A stretch of DNA of 64,000 nt from Streptomyces rimosus subsp. rimosus (GTDB lineage Bacteria > Actinomycetota > Actinomycetes > Streptomycetales > Streptomycetaceae), in the NCBI RefSeq assembly GCF_000720725.1, contig NZ_JOCQ01000032.1:20442-84441 (forward strand), written 5' to 3'. The notes beneath the pieces were generated by a model. It saw only the letters and a list, made by a program, of their open reading frames with translations, ran no database searches and was not told the origin of the DNA. Made by a program: the position numbers and the translations under genes. How positions within the stretch are numbered: position 1 is the stretch's first letter; each line of letters opens with the position of its first letter. Shown here piece by piece: positions 49,187 through 58,480 of this stretch.

Positions 49187-51232
49187 ATGAGTGAGCTGAT
49201 CACCGCGGAACTGGTCGATCTGGACCTGTCCGCCGGGAGCAAGGAAGCGGCGGCGCGGTCGCTGGCCGAGCGGATGGCCGGGCGGGGCCGGGTCACCGAT
49301 CTGGAGGGCTTCCTCGCGGACGTGGCCGCGCGCGAGGCCCAGATGCCGACCGGCCTGGACGGCGGCATCGGCATACCGCACTGCCGCAGCGCGCACGTCA
49401 CCGAGCCGACGCTCGCCTTCGGACGCAGCGCCGCCGGGATCGACTTCGGCGCCGCCGACGGCCCGGCCGACCTGATCTTCCTGATCGCGGCCCCGGCGGG
49501 CGGCGACGCCGACCACCTGTCGATCCTGTCGACGCTGGCCCGGCACCTGATGGACGAGGAGTTCACGGGGGCGCTGCGGGCGGCGGACGATCCGGCGGCC
49601 GCGGCGGCGCTCATCCGGGGTGATGAGCCGGGAGCCGTAACGGAGGCGGAGGACAAGGCAGAGGACAAGGCGGAGGACAAGGCAGAGGACGAGGCAGAGT
49701 CCGCACCCGGGGCAACGCCCGAGCCCGGTGCCGCGCCGGAGAACACGGCCGCCCCCTTCAAAATCGTCGCCGTAACCTCCTGCCCCACCGGCATCGCCCA
49801 CACCTACATGGCCGCCGAAGCGCTGGCCAAGGCGGGCAAGGAAGCCGGGGTCGAGCTGGTCGTGGAGACACAGGGCTCGGCCGGGTTCACACGGCTGGAC
49901 CCGGAGGTCGTCGCGGCGGCGGACGCCGTGATCTTCGCGCACGACGTGGAAGTACGGGACAAGGCGCGGTTCGCCGGGAAGCCGACGGTCGACGTGGGCG
50001 TGAAGGCCGGGGTCAACCGGCCCGCCGAACTGATCGCGGAAGTACGGGAGAAGGCCGCGCGCGGCGACGTCTCCGCGCCCGCGACGGCCGGCCCCGCGCC
50101 CATGGACCGGGGCGGCGAGGCGGGCGACGGCTTCGGCACCCGGCTGCGCAAGTGGCTGATGACCGGCGTCAGCTACATGGTCCCGTTCGTCGCCGCGGGC
50201 GGCCTGCTGATCGCGCTGGCCTTCGCGATCGGCGGGTACGGGATCAACAAGGCGCCGTCCGTCGCCGAGCACTTCGTGTGGACCGAGTCCGCGAGCTGGG
50301 CGGCACTGCTCTTCCAGATCGGCAACGTCGCCTTCGGCTTCCTCGTCCCGGTCCTCGCCGGTTTCATCGCGTACGGCATGGCCGACCGGCCGGGCCTGGT
50401 GCCGGGCTTCGTCGGCGGCGCGATCTCCCTGACCGTCAACGCGGGCTTCCTCGGCGGCCTGATCGCGGGCCTGATCGCGGGCGCGGTGGTGATGGCGGTC
50501 CAGCGGGTCCGGGTACCGCCCGCGCTGCGCGGCATCATGCCCGTCGTCGTCATTCCGCTGCTCTCGTCGGCGGTCGTCGGGTTCCTGATGTTCCTGGTGA
50601 TCGGCAAGCCCGTCGCGGCACTCCAGAAGGCGCTGACCGACTGGCTGAGCGGCCTCTCCGGCGCCAACGCGGTCATCCTGGGCGTCATCCTCGGCCTGAT
50701 GATGACGTTCGACCTCGGCGGCCCGCTCAACAAGGTGGCCTACGCGTTCGCGGTGGGCGGCCTGGCCAACCCCAACGAGGGCAGCCTCAAGGTGATGGCC
50801 GCGGTGATGGCGGCGGGCATGGTGCCGCCGCTGGCGATGGCCGTGGCCACGACCGTCCGCGGCCGGCTCTTCACCCGTACCGAGCGGGAGAACGGCAAGG
50901 CGGCCTGGGTACTGGGCGCCTCCTTCATCACCGAAGGCGCCATCCCGTTCGCGGCGGCCGACCCGCTGCGCGTCATCCCGTCCGCGATGGCGGGCGGCGC
51001 GGTGACCGGCGCCCTGTCGATGGCCTTCGGCTGCACACTGCGCGCCCCGCACGGCGGCGTCTTCGTGGTGCCGCTGATCGGACAGCCGCTGCTGTACCTG
51101 GTGGCCGTGCTCGCCGGTACGGCGGTAAGCGCCGCGCTGGTGGTGCTGCTGAAGGGGCTGCGGAAGACGACAGAACCGGCCTCCGTGGCGCCGGAGCCGG
51201 AGCCGGCGGAGGGCACTCCGGTGGCGGCCTGA
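49187..51232 (+). CDS. fruA: Fructose-specific PTS permease EIIABC
   Basis: A 681-residue fused PTS enzyme II. EIIA (1-145) has the phospho-His in GIGIPHCRSAHV; a Glu/Asp/Lys/Ala linker with AEDKAEDKAEDKAEDEAE repeats follows; EIIB has the phospho-Cys in VTSCPTGIAHTYMAAEAL; EIIC carries the membrane channel (GVSYMVPFVAAGGLLIALAF, MTFDLGGPLNKVAYAFAVGG, ITEGAIPFAAADP). It imports and phosphorylates fructose to the 1-phosphate. AAGGAG precedes ATG 49187. A racemase-like remnant continues in the same frame after its stop. Confidence 0.95.
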   Translation: MSELITAELVDLDLSAGSKEAAARSLAERMAGRGRVTDLEGFLADVAAREAQMPTGLDGGIGIPHCRSAHVTEPTLAFGRSAAGIDFGAADGPADLIFLIAAPAGGDADHLSILSTLARHLMDEEFTGALRAADDPAAAAALIRGDEPGAVTEAEDKAEDKAEDKAEDEAESAPGATPEPGAAPENTAAPFKIVAVTSCPTGIAHTYMAAEALAKAGKEAGVELVVETQGSAGFTRLDPEVVAAADAVIFAHDVEVRDKARFAGKPTVDVGVKAGVNRPAELIAEVREKAARGDVSAPATAGPAPMDRGGEAGDGFGTRLRKWLMTGVSYMVPFVAAGGLLIALAFAIGGYGINKAPSVAEHFVWTESASWAALLFQIGNVAFGFLVPVLAGFIAYGMADRPGLVPGFVGGAISLTVNAGFLGGLIAGLIAGAVVMAVQRVRVPPALRGIMPVVVIPLLSSAVVGFLMFLVIGKPVAALQKALTDWLSGLSGANAVILGVILGLMMTFDLGGPLNKVAYAFAVGGLANPNEGSLKVMAAVMAAGMVPPLAMAVATTVRGRLFTRTERENGKAAWVLGASFITEGAIPFAAADPLRVIPSAMAGGAVTGALSMAFGCTLRAPHGGVFVVPLIGQPLLYLVAVLAGTAVSAALVVLLKGLRKTTEPASVAPEPEPAEGTPVAA

Positions 51233-51262
51233 CGGGGCCGGTGGGGGACCTGTCATGAAGAA

Positions 51263-51889
51263 GGCGCGGCGGACGCAGGACTACACGTCGTCGGCGTGTT
51301 CACGTTCCCGGGGCACGGCTACGGCCACGTCCCGCGGGCGCGGGAACTCGCCGCTCGTGACGAGGAGCAGGCGTTGGGCGAGGCCGCACAGACGCTGCGG
51401 GACCTGGGCCTCGACGCCCAGGTGGTCAGTGGCGGATCGACCCCGACCGCGGGCCGCTGGCAGCCGGGCGTGGTCAACGAATTGCGCCCCGGCGTCTACG
51501 TTTTCAACGACGCCACACAGCTGGCCATCGGCACGTGCGGGGTGGAGGACCTCGCGCTGACCGTCGAGGCGACGGTGATCAGCGTTCCCGCGCGCGACCG
51601 CTTCGTGCTGGACGTCGGCAGCAAGGTCCTGGGCTCCGACCGGTCACCGTGGGTGAGGGGCCACGGCTACCTGCCCCGGTACCCGGAGGGGACCGTCTCG
51701 GGGCTGTGGGAGCACCATGCGGTGGTCCGCCTTCCGGACGGTGTGCCGGGGCCGCGCCTGGGCTCGCGGGTCGCCCTCGTCCCCAACCACATCTGCACGC
51801 CGGTGAACCTCGCCGATGAGCTGGTGGTCGTCCGGCACCGTGAGGTGGTCGACCGCTGGCAGATATCGGCACGAGGCGCCAACACCTGA
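51263..51889 (+). pseudogene. Truncated D-threonine aldolase/alanine-racemase-like remnant
   Basis: Residues from GAADAGLHVVGVFTFPGHGY onward match the second half of fold-III PLP enzymes of the D-threonine aldolase type: VVSGGSTPTAGRWQPGVVNE, GVYVFNDATQLAIG, FVLDVGSKVLGSDR, WEHHAVV, PNHICTPVNLADE (the metal-binding His and Cys) and RGANT. The PLP-lysine barrel half is absent. The recognisable sequence starts ~30 nt past the fruA stop, in the same frame, with no start codon before GTG 51296, which itself lies inside the conserved block. A deletion fusing the remnant to fruA is the simplest explanation; a shortened 197-residue product is possible but should be inactive. Confidence 0.8.
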
Positions 51890-51950
51890 GAGGCGCTGTG
51901 GCTGATGCCGTACGCCCCACCGGTGCACCGGTACGGACGGTGACATGGAA

Positions 51951-51979
51951 GTGGCCGGTCCCCCGCGGGGACCGGCCAC
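51951..51979. terminator. Bidirectional perfect hairpin
   Basis: 13-bp stem gtggccggtcccc with ggggaccggccac around loop cgc, between convergent transcripts (fru operon remnant and the L,D-transpeptidase gene). Confidence 0.85.
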
Positions 51980-52005
51980 CTTGCTAGCGCCTCGCGGCTA
52001 CCGCA

Positions 52006-53277
52006 TCAGCTCGCGCTGCCCGCGGTCCACTGGCTCCACGACATGTTCCAGCCGTTGAGGCCGTTGTCCGGCTTGACCGTGCTGTCGGGCGAGTTCTTGA
52101 CGACCACCACGTCGCCGACGAGCGAGTTCTCGAAGAACCACTTGCCCGGGGTGTCGCCGCCACCGCCCTTGTTGTCCCGCAGACCGACGCAGCCGTGGCT
52201 GGTGCCGGACCGGCCGAAGATCGACGGGCTGCCCCAGTAGTTGCCGTGGATGAACGTGCCGGAGGAGGACAGGCGCATGGCGTGCGGTACGTCCTTGATG
52301 TCGTACTCGCCGCCGAAGCCGACCGTCGAGCCGTCCATCCGGGTCTGGGTGAACTTCTCGGAGATGACCATCTGGCCGTTGTAGGTCGGGTTCTTCGGGC
52401 TGCCGCCGGAGATCGGGATCGACTTGATGGTCTTGCCGTCCTGGACCACCGTCATGGTCTGGGTGTTCATGTCGACGGTGGAGACCTGCGAACGGCCGAT
52501 GGTGAAGTTCACCGTCTTGGACTGGACACCGGTGATGCCCTCGCCGCCCTTGACCCCGTCCAGGTCGATCTTCAGCGTGATCTTGGAGCCGGCCTTCCAG
52601 TACTGCTCCGGACGGAAGTCCAGGCGCTGCGAGCCGAACCAGTGGCCGACGACCTTCTGGCCGCTGCTGGAGGTCACCGTGATGTGGGACTGGACGTCCT
52701 TCTTGTTGGTGATGACCTTGTCGAAGTTGAAGGACACCGGCATGCCCACACCGACGGTCTTGCCGCCGTCGGGCGTGTAGGAGCCGATGAAGCTGTTCTT
52801 CGAGGTGACCGTGGTGAAGGTGCGGTTCTCGGTGGCGGGGCGGCCCTTGCCGTCCTTGGCGTTGGCGACCAGCTTGTACTTGGTGCCGCGCTCCAGCTGC
52901 ACCGACGGCTTCCAGGAGGAGCCGTCGGCGGCTATCGAGCCCTTGACCGTGGCGCCGTTGTCCGCCTGCACCAGCTTGACGTCGGTCAGCTTGCCGCCGC
53001 TGACCTTGACGCCGGTGTCGTTGATGCTGGCGTCGGTGGCGCCGTCCTTGGAGGTGACCGAGATCTTCGCCTCGGAGGCGTCCTTGGCTGCCGCGGCGTC
53101 CGCGCCGGCCTGGTCCTTGCCGTCCTTGCCGCCCGCCGAGGCGTCACCGCCGCAGGCGGACAGGGCCAGGGCACCAGCGGCGAGGAGGGAGGCCGCCGCG
53201 AGTCCGCGACGCAGCCGACGGGTGCGGGACGGTGCGGGCGGCGCGGTGTTGTCCGGCATTGTCACGGGCTGCTCCAT
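52006..53277 (-). CDS. L,D-transpeptidase lipoprotein with Ig-like domains
   Basis: A 423-residue exported cell-wall cross-linking enzyme. A signal with lipobox LALSACGG (lipid Cys near residue 42), an Asp/Lys/Ala linker, two Ig-like domains (KISVTSKDGATDASINDTGV region and NSFIGSYTPDGGKTVGVGMP region) and the YkuD catalytic domain with HGNYWGSPSIFGRSGTSHGC (Cys nucleophile, SHGC motif). It forms 3-3 peptidoglycan cross-links. ATG 53277 gives a plausible signal N-region; ATG 53259 is an alternative, neither with a strong ribosome site. I recall a similar lipoprotein gene near fruA in S. coelicolor. Confidence 0.94.
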   Translation of the reverse strand: MEQPVTMPDNTAPPAPSRTRRLRRGLAAASLLAAGALALSACGGDASAGGKDGKDQAGADAAAAKDASEAKISVTSKDGATDASINDTGVKVSGGKLTDVKLVQADNGATVKGSIAADGSSWKPSVQLERGTKYKLVANAKDGKGRPATENRTFTTVTSKNSFIGSYTPDGGKTVGVGMPVSFNFDKVITNKKDVQSHITVTSSSGQKVVGHWFGSQRLDFRPEQYWKAGSKITLKIDLDGVKGGEGITGVQSKTVNFTIGRSQVSTVDMNTQTMTVVQDGKTIKSIPISGGSPKNPTYNGQMVISEKFTQTRMDGSTVGFGGEYDIKDVPHAMRLSSSGTFIHGNYWGSPSIFGRSGTSHGCVGLRDNKGGGGDTPGKWFFENSLVGDVVVVKNSPDSTVKPDNGLNGWNMSWSQWTAGSAS

Positions 53278-53363
53278 GCAAGGGTGTTGTTAGTCAGTGC
53301 TGGTAAACAGCAACTACGGGCGGGTTTGGTTGCACTCCCGAAGCTGGTGTGATGAACGTCACT

Positions 53364-54623
53364 TCAGGAGTCACGGAGGGGCGGCAGGGGCGCGTCGGGC
53401 GGGCCGGACAGCCAGGCGCGCAGGGGCTCGCCGTGCTCGTCCAGCGCGGGCGGGGCGTGCGGGGCGGCGACCGGCGTCGCGGACAGCCGTAGGGGACTGC
53501 GCACCTGGGGTATCCGGTCCGCGCCGACCGGCACGACCGGCTCCAGGCCGAGCCGTTCGGCCAGCCGCAGCGCCTCGCCGACGGTGTTGACCGGCCCGCA
53601 GGGGACGGACGCGGCGGTCAGCCGCTCGGTCCAGGCCGCGGGCGTGTCCGCCGCCAGCCGCTCCTCCAGCTCCTTGACCAGCTCGGTGCGGTGGCGGACC
53701 CGGTCCTGGTTGCGCGCGAAACGCTCGTCGTCGGCCAGTTCCGGCGCGCCCAGCGCGTGCGCCAGCGCGCGGAACTGCCGGTCGTTGCCGACCGCGACGG
53801 CCAGCGGCTCGCCGTCCCGGCAGGCCAGCGTCTCGTACGGGGCGATGCTCGGGTGGCGGTTGCCCATCGGGCCCGGGTCCCGGCCGGTGGCCAGCTGTCC
53901 GGACGCCTGGTTCACCAGCGAGCCGAGCAGCGACGACAGCAGGTTGACCTCGACGTGCTGGCCCTGCCCCGTACGGTCGCGGTGGCGCAGCGCGGCCAGT
54001 ACGGCAGTGGCCGCGTCCTTCGCCGTCAGTACGTCGACGAGCGCGACGCCCGCCTTCAGGGGCGCGCCGCCCGGCTCGCCGGTGATGCTCATCAGGCCCC
54101 CGACGGCCTGGACGACGAAGTCGTAGCCCGGCAGGTGCGCGCCCGCGCCGGAGCCGAAGCCGGTGATCGAGCAGTGGACCAGACCGGGGTGGGCGGCGAG
54201 GGTCGTCGCGGGGTCCAGGCCGTAGCGGGCGAGCGCGCCCGGCCGGAAGTTCTCGATCAGTACGTCGGCCCGGCGGGCCAACTCGCGGGCCGCCGCCGCG
54301 TCGGTGGGATCGGCGAGGTCCAGGGCGAGGCCGCGCTTGGAGCGGTTGGCCGCGTCGAAGTAAGCGGCCGTGCCGCCGGGGGCGAAGGGCGGCCCCCAGG
54401 AACGGGTGTCGTCGCCGTCCCCCGGCCGCTCCACCTTGATCACGTCGGCGCCCAGGTCGGCCAGCGTGACGGCGGCCAGCGGGCCGGCCAGGACGCGGCT
54501 GAAGTCGGCGACCAGGACGCCGGCCAGGGCCTTGGGAGCGGCGGGAGTGGCGGGAGCGGTAGGAGCTTCGGGGGCGGTGGAGGCTTCGGGGGCGGCGCCG
54601 GGGGAGGGGGTCGGCTGCGGCAC
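53364..54623 (-). CDS. CaiB/BaiF-family CoA transferase
   Basis: A 419-residue class III CoA transferase: LAGVLVADFSRVLAGPLAAV, ADLGADVIKVERPGDGDDTR, the Asp-containing GYDFVVQAVGGLMSITGEPG (catalytic Asp), and RHRDRTGQGQHVEVNLLSSL. It moves CoA between carboxylates; substrate unknown. The start GTG 54623 was chosen over ATG 54662 because GTGAGGAG lies 9 nt upstream. A Pro/Ala/Thr-rich ~30-residue leader precedes the conserved fold. No obvious operon partner in this window. Confidence 0.92.
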   Translation of the reverse strand: MPQPTPSPGAAPEASTAPEAPTAPATPAAPKALAGVLVADFSRVLAGPLAAVTLADLGADVIKVERPGDGDDTRSWGPPFAPGGTAAYFDAANRSKRGLALDLADPTDAAAARELARRADVLIENFRPGALARYGLDPATTLAAHPGLVHCSITGFGSGAGAHLPGYDFVVQAVGGLMSITGEPGGAPLKAGVALVDVLTAKDAATAVLAALRHRDRTGQGQHVEVNLLSSLLGSLVNQASGQLATGRDPGPMGNRHPSIAPYETLACRDGEPLAVAVGNDRQFRALAHALGAPELADDERFARNQDRVRHRTELVKELEERLAADTPAAWTERLTAASVPCGPVNTVGEALRLAERLGLEPVVPVGADRIPQVRSPLRLSATPVAAPHAPPALDEHGEPLRAWLSGPPDAPLPPLRDS

Positions 54624-54935
54624 GTGCGTACTCCTCACGTCGCGCGGGCGGTGTGCCGACATGCTGGGGGACGATCTTGGGAGAGGGGAAGGGCGCGTCC
54701 GCGGAGGGCGTCGCGTGAGGCGGTGGTGAGGCGGTGGGACGGGCGTGCGGTGAGGTGTGGGCGAAGCGTGGGGGCAGCGGGCGGGAGGTGCGGAGGTGTG
54801 GGAGATACGTCACTTGTGGGACGTAAGTCCCTTCAATCCCCTGACGTTGGTCCCTGACATGGTGTCTACTGCTGGAGTCCGCCCCGCCGGGGCCCGAGAA
54901 CGGGCCCGGAACCGCGCACCGACCTGGAGGACCGC

Positions 54936-55238
54936 ATGCTCCCCTCCGTCTCGCTCCTCCAGCAGATCGGCCTGGCCATCCTGCTCGCCGTCACCATCGG
55001 GTGGGCCGTGAGCCAGGCCCGGGTCGTGCGCCGGCACCGCTTCGAGATCCCGGGCGCGAACGGCCAGAGACCGATGCTCGGCGCGGTGCCCCGGCAGACC
55101 GGACCGGCCGGACCGCCGTCCGAACGGGTGGAGCTGAGTGCCGCCGAGCGCGAGGCGTTCGCCGGACTCGTACGGCAGCTGAAGCACCTGAACGGGGACG
55201 AGCGGCCGGAGCGGCCGGAGCGGCCGGAGCGGCACTGA
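54936..55238 (+). CDS. Small single-TM protein
   Basis: A 100-residue protein with one N-terminal TM helix (SLLQQIGLAILLAVTIGWAV) and a soluble Arg/Pro-rich tail containing a short helix (LSAAEREAFAGLVRQLKHL). The C-terminus ends in an ERPERPERPER repeat encoded by tandem gagcggccg units, and related ctgagcggtactg units continue past the stop. GGAGG precedes ATG 54936 closely. Function unknown. Confidence 0.78.
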   Translation: MLPSVSLLQQIGLAILLAVTIGWAVSQARVVRRHRFEIPGANGQRPMLGAVPRQTGPAGPPSERVELSAAEREAFAGLVRQLKHLNGDERPERPERPERH

Positions 55239-55295
55239 GCGGGGACGAGCGGTACTTGGGCAGCGCTGAGCGGTACTGAGCAGGGCTGAACGGTG

Positions 55296-55311
55296 CGTGG
55301 CCGCGGCCACG
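55296..55311. terminator. Short palindromic hairpin between convergent genes
   Basis: cgtggccgcggccacg is fully self-complementary and lies 23 nt before the convergent Yip1-family stop. It may act as a weak terminator. Confidence 0.45.
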
Positions 55312-55333
55312 CCGACCGGCCACGGTCAGGCCG

Positions 55334-55945
55334 TCACCGCACCGGCCCCAGTTTCAGCAGTGCCAGTGACGCCAGCATCTGTACCGCCACCGCCACGGCC
55401 GCCTTGAGGGTGGACAGGTGGTGCTGACCCCGGATGAGCAGTATGGCCAGCAGGTAGCCGAAGCCCCAGGTCGTCCAGGCGACGGCCTGTACGAGGGTGG
55501 AGCCGTGCGGCAGCCACGTCGCCAGCGCGAGCCGCGGCAGGTCGGTGACCCAGAACAGCACGACGAACAGACTGACCGTCGGCTCGAACCGGCCGTTCCC
55601 GCCGATCGTACGGGCGATGGCATGCGTGACCACGCCCAGCGCGAGGCTGGCGACCAGCACCCCCGCCTCCGCGATCGCCGCCATCTGCAGCGCCAGCTGC
55701 TGGTCCAGCGCCCACTGCTTGCGGAAGGCGTCCACCGACACGATGCCGAGGGCGCCGCTGACCAGGCACAGCAGGACCGCCGCACTCCACGCGCTGCGGT
55801 CCCGGGCCTCGTCCATCACCTCGACCGGCCGGTACCAGAGGCCGAGTACCAGGCGGTGCCACCACAGCCGGTGCCGTCTCGGCGGACCGGGTTTCTTTCC
55901 GGTGGGCGGCTGGACGAGCGTGGGAGGAGGCGGCGGCGCGGACAT
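55334..55945 (-). CDS. Yip1-family membrane protein
   Basis: A 203-residue protein with a Pro-rich N-terminus (APPPPPTLVQPPTGKKPGPP) and five TM helices characteristic of the Yip1/DUF1282 fold: RLVLGLWYRPVEVMDEARDR before TM1, WSAAVLLCLVSGALGIVSV, AEAGVLVASLALGVVTHAIA, LFVVLFWVTDLPRLALATWL and AVAWTTWGFGYLLAILLI. Role unknown in bacteria. ATG 55945 was chosen; the longer frame encodes unstructured Arg/Pro. Confidence 0.85.
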   Translation of the reverse strand: MSAPPPPPTLVQPPTGKKPGPPRRHRLWWHRLVLGLWYRPVEVMDEARDRSAWSAAVLLCLVSGALGIVSVDAFRKQWALDQQLALQMAAIAEAGVLVASLALGVVTHAIARTIGGNGRFEPTVSLFVVLFWVTDLPRLALATWLPHGSTLVQAVAWTTWGFGYLLAILLIRGQHHLSTLKAAVAVAVQMLASLALLKLGPVR

Positions 55946-56018
55946 ATGGCCCGTTCTACCACCGGAGCCAGGTGGCGGGCTCCGACGGGTGGCGGGCCGG
56001 GGGCGGTTACGGGGGCGG

Positions 56019-57188
56019 TTACGGGGCCGGGTAGAGGTCGCGGTACGACGGGAAGCAACCGCCCGGGGTGTCCACCGTCTCGGCCGCGAGTACGGCCTTG
56101 ACCACCGCACGGGTCAGCGCCTCGGCCCCCGCGGCCAGGATGTCGTTGAGTGCGCCGGTCTCGGGATGCACCCCGAACGCCGGGTCGGACGCGGCCTCTT
56201 CCGGCACCAGCGGCCGGTCCCCGGTGGCGAGCGCGAAGACGGTGTCGCCGTCGGTGAGCAGGTGCGCCGGGCGCACAGCGCGCGCCAGACCGTCGTGCGC
56301 GATGCCCGCCAGCTTCTGGGCCTGGGCACGGCTGAGGGCCGCGTCCGTAGCGACGACGGCGAGGGTGGTGTTCAGGGGCGGGTGTACGGAGGTGGCCGAA
56401 CGTCGCCCGGAAGCGCTACGGGCCTCGGCGAGGCGGTGCTGAGCGGCGGCGTGGATTTCCGGGGAGGGCACGCCTCGGCCGGACACCTCCCCGTACCGCC
56501 CGTACAGTACGCCGGTACGTGGATCGACCACTGAGCCCGCCGCGTTGACGGCCGCGAGCGCGGCGACGGTCACGCCCGACGGCAGGACCTGGCTGGCGGT
56601 GCCGATGCCGCCCTTGACGCCGCCGGCCACCGCGCCCGTACCGGCGCCGGTGTTGCCCTGGGCGACAGGCGCGCCCGGTTCGGTACCGGCGGCGTCCTCG
56701 ACGGCGGCGCGGCCGAGCGCGGCATCCGGGCGGGCCCGCCAGTCACCGCCCCGGCCCAGGTCGAACAGGGCCGCGGCCGGTACGACGGGCACGACCTGCG
56801 CCGGGTCCGGGCCGACGCGGTAGCCGCGGCCGTGTTCCTCCAGCCAGGCCACCGCACCTGACGCGGCGTCGAGGCCGAAGGCGCTGCCGCCGGCCAGGAC
56901 GACGGCGTCGATGCGCTGGACCAGGTTGCGCGGGTCCAGGGCGTCCGTCTCGCGGGTGCCCGGGCCCCCGCCGCGCACATCCACGGCGGCGATGGCGCCG
57001 CCTTCGGGGGCCAGGACGACGGTGATGCCGGACAGCCACCCGTCACCGAGGCGCTGCGCGTGGCCGACCCGCAGCCCGGGGACGTCGGTCAGGGCGTCGC
57101 GGGGGCCGGGGCGGGGGCCGGGGTGGTTGCGGGAAGCCGGGGCGTGGTTACCGGTCGCGGTGCGCGGCTGCTCGGTGTCGTCGGCCAT
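56019..57188 (-). CDS. P1-family (DmpA-like) peptidase
   Basis: A 389-residue N-terminal-nucleophile hydrolase of the DmpA/L-aminopeptidase group: ALTDVPGLRVGHAQRLGDGW, VVLAGGSAFGLDAASGAVAW, GNTGAGTGAVAGGVKGGIGT, and VHPPLNTTLAVVATDAALSR, which contains the processing Asn-Thr-Thr segment where autocleavage would expose the nucleophile. It removes N-terminal residues from peptides or cyclised nylon-type amides. ATG 57188 gives the usual start after a Pro/His-rich leader of ~30 residues. Between it and the next gene lies a 27-bp tandem repeat. Confidence 0.92.
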   Translation of the reverse strand: MADDTEQPRTATGNHAPASRNHPGPRPGPRDALTDVPGLRVGHAQRLGDGWLSGITVVLAPEGGAIAAVDVRGGGPGTRETDALDPRNLVQRIDAVVLAGGSAFGLDAASGAVAWLEEHGRGYRVGPDPAQVVPVVPAAALFDLGRGGDWRARPDAALGRAAVEDAAGTEPGAPVAQGNTGAGTGAVAGGVKGGIGTASQVLPSGVTVAALAAVNAAGSVVDPRTGVLYGRYGEVSGRGVPSPEIHAAAQHRLAEARSASGRRSATSVHPPLNTTLAVVATDAALSRAQAQKLAGIAHDGLARAVRPAHLLTDGDTVFALATGDRPLVPEEAASDPAFGVHPETGALNDILAAGAEALTRAVVKAVLAAETVDTPGGCFPSYRDLYPAP

Positions 57189-57250
57189 GGCACATGCGTA
57201 CCACGGGGTATGCGGTGGCGGGATGTCCCGTACGAGCCACCGTGACGGGG

Positions 57251-57327
57251 TGGGCGGTACGTGCCGCGGTGGCGACATGGGCGGTACGTGCCGCGGTGGC
57301 GGCATGGGCGGTACGTGCCACGGCGGG
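57251..57327. repeat. 27-bp tandem repeat, nearly three units
   Basis: Units at 57251, 57278 and 57305 share tgggcggtacgtgccgcggt. They end 16 nt before the L,D-transpeptidase stop and lie upstream of the P1 peptidase gene. Confidence 0.9.
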
Positions 57328-57342
57328 CCGCCTGATGCCCCC

Positions 57343-58155
57343 TCAGTGCCCCGACGGGCCCATCACGATCACCGGGTGCTGCGCCGGGTCCAGCGTGCGC
57401 AGCAGCTCCTGCATGACCTCGGGCTTGAGGCTGATGCAGCCCTGCGTCGGCCCGTCGTGGTCCACGTGCAGCCAGACGCCGCCGCCCTTCGCCGCGCCCT
57501 GCGGGCGCCGCTGGTCCAGCGGGGACGAGCCCTTGACCCGGTTGTAGTCGATGGCGATGACGTAGTTGAACGCACCGCCCAGCGGCTCGCCCTCCACGCC
57601 GGTGCCGTGCGCGACGAAACTGTCGTTGCGGTCGTACGGCAGCTTGGTGCCCTCCGGGGGTGCCAGCTTGCCGCCCGCGTCGCTGAGCGTGAACACGCCC
57701 TCCGGCGAGCGCAGGTCACCGTAACGGTGGTCCTTGGTCCAGCCGCGGGACGCGTTGTGCGCGGCCCAGCGCGCGCCGGGGCGCCAGTCGTCGGAGTCCT
57801 GCGCGCGGGTGTACAGGACGACGGAGGAATCGTGCTGGTCCACGCCCTGCCCGGTGACGACGAGCACCTGCCGGGAGTCCGCCGGGATCTGCTTGCGGGC
57901 GGCGTCGCTCAGGCCCGGGATCGCGCGCGGCACGGTCGCCTCCGCGTGTCCGGCGGCGGCGTGCGCGGGCACCTCCGGCGCCGAGGGGGCCGGGCGGGCC
58001 TGCTCGGAGCGGTGGCCGTCGTGGTCGTCGCCCGAGGCGGGCCAGGCCCACAGTGCGGTGCCCACCAGCGTGGTCAGGGCGAGGCCGCTCACGGCCTTGC
58101 CGCGACGGGTCATCCTTATTCGCGTCTCGCGTTGCTGGGCGTGGCGGGCAGCCAT
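57343..58155 (-). CDS. L,D-transpeptidase-family protein (YkuD-like)
   Basis: A 270-residue exported protein: basic start, signal helix (AVSGLALTTLVGTALWAWPA), His/Pro-rich linker, then the catalytic domain with YGDLRSPEGVFTLSDAGGKL, VIAIDYNRVKG and WLHVDHDGPTQGCISLKPEV, in which the Cys of QGCIS is the nucleophile. This subgroup (YbiS/ErfK-like distant relatives) trims or cross-links peptidoglycan. ATG 58155 was chosen as it follows GGAGA by 11 nt; ATG 58113 would still keep the signal helix. It is unrelated in domain plan to the Ig-containing enzyme at 52-53 kb. Confidence 0.88.
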   Translation of the reverse strand: MAARHAQQRETRIRMTRRGKAVSGLALTTLVGTALWAWPASGDDHDGHRSEQARPAPSAPEVPAHAAAGHAEATVPRAIPGLSDAARKQIPADSRQVLVVTGQGVDQHDSSVVLYTRAQDSDDWRPGARWAAHNASRGWTKDHRYGDLRSPEGVFTLSDAGGKLAPPEGTKLPYDRNDSFVAHGTGVEGEPLGGAFNYVIAIDYNRVKGSSPLDQRRPQGAAKGGGVWLHVDHDGPTQGCISLKPEVMQELLRTLDPAQHPVIVMGPSGH

Positions 58156-58391
58156 ATGCGTGGCGTCTCCTCGCCCGTCGGCTCCGGGCCGGTGGGCTGT
58201 CGTAGGCATAAAACGGGCAATCCGCACCCTACACCGTCCACGGAAACGCCCCGCCCCGTCCCTCGCGTCTTCATGCGTCACGCCCGGCCAATGGCCGAAA
58301 GGCGCGGGACCATTGGCCGGAATGGTGGGGTCCGATGGCCTGGAGGGGGGCGAGGGTGGCGGTGAGTCGGCGCTTCGGCGTGGGCCTCTGT

Positions 58392-58480
58392 CGCGCCGTC
58401 AGCTTTGTCGGGTCTGGCCTTGGCGTGCCGTCAGCTTCCCAAGGCCTGCCCTTGCCGCGCCGTCAGCGTCGCGCCCACCG
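58392..58480. repeat. 32-bp tandem repeat spanning the LtrA stop
   Basis: Three units beginning cgcgccgtcagc or cgtgccgtcagc, at 58392, 58424 and 58456. The LtrA stop TCA (58431) is at the same unit position as the TCA at 58399, so the gene end has been duplicated. Confidence 0.85.

Noticed and set aside
47888..51256. 1122-codon minus-strand ORF opposite fruK/fruA
   Set aside because: Antisense shadow of the fructose operon, without protein motifs.
49187..51889. Sequencing frameshift or false stop joining fruA and the remnant
   Set aside because: FruA ends with a normal acidic/Ala tail and the remnant lacks its N-terminal half, so a simple error would not restore a known protein.
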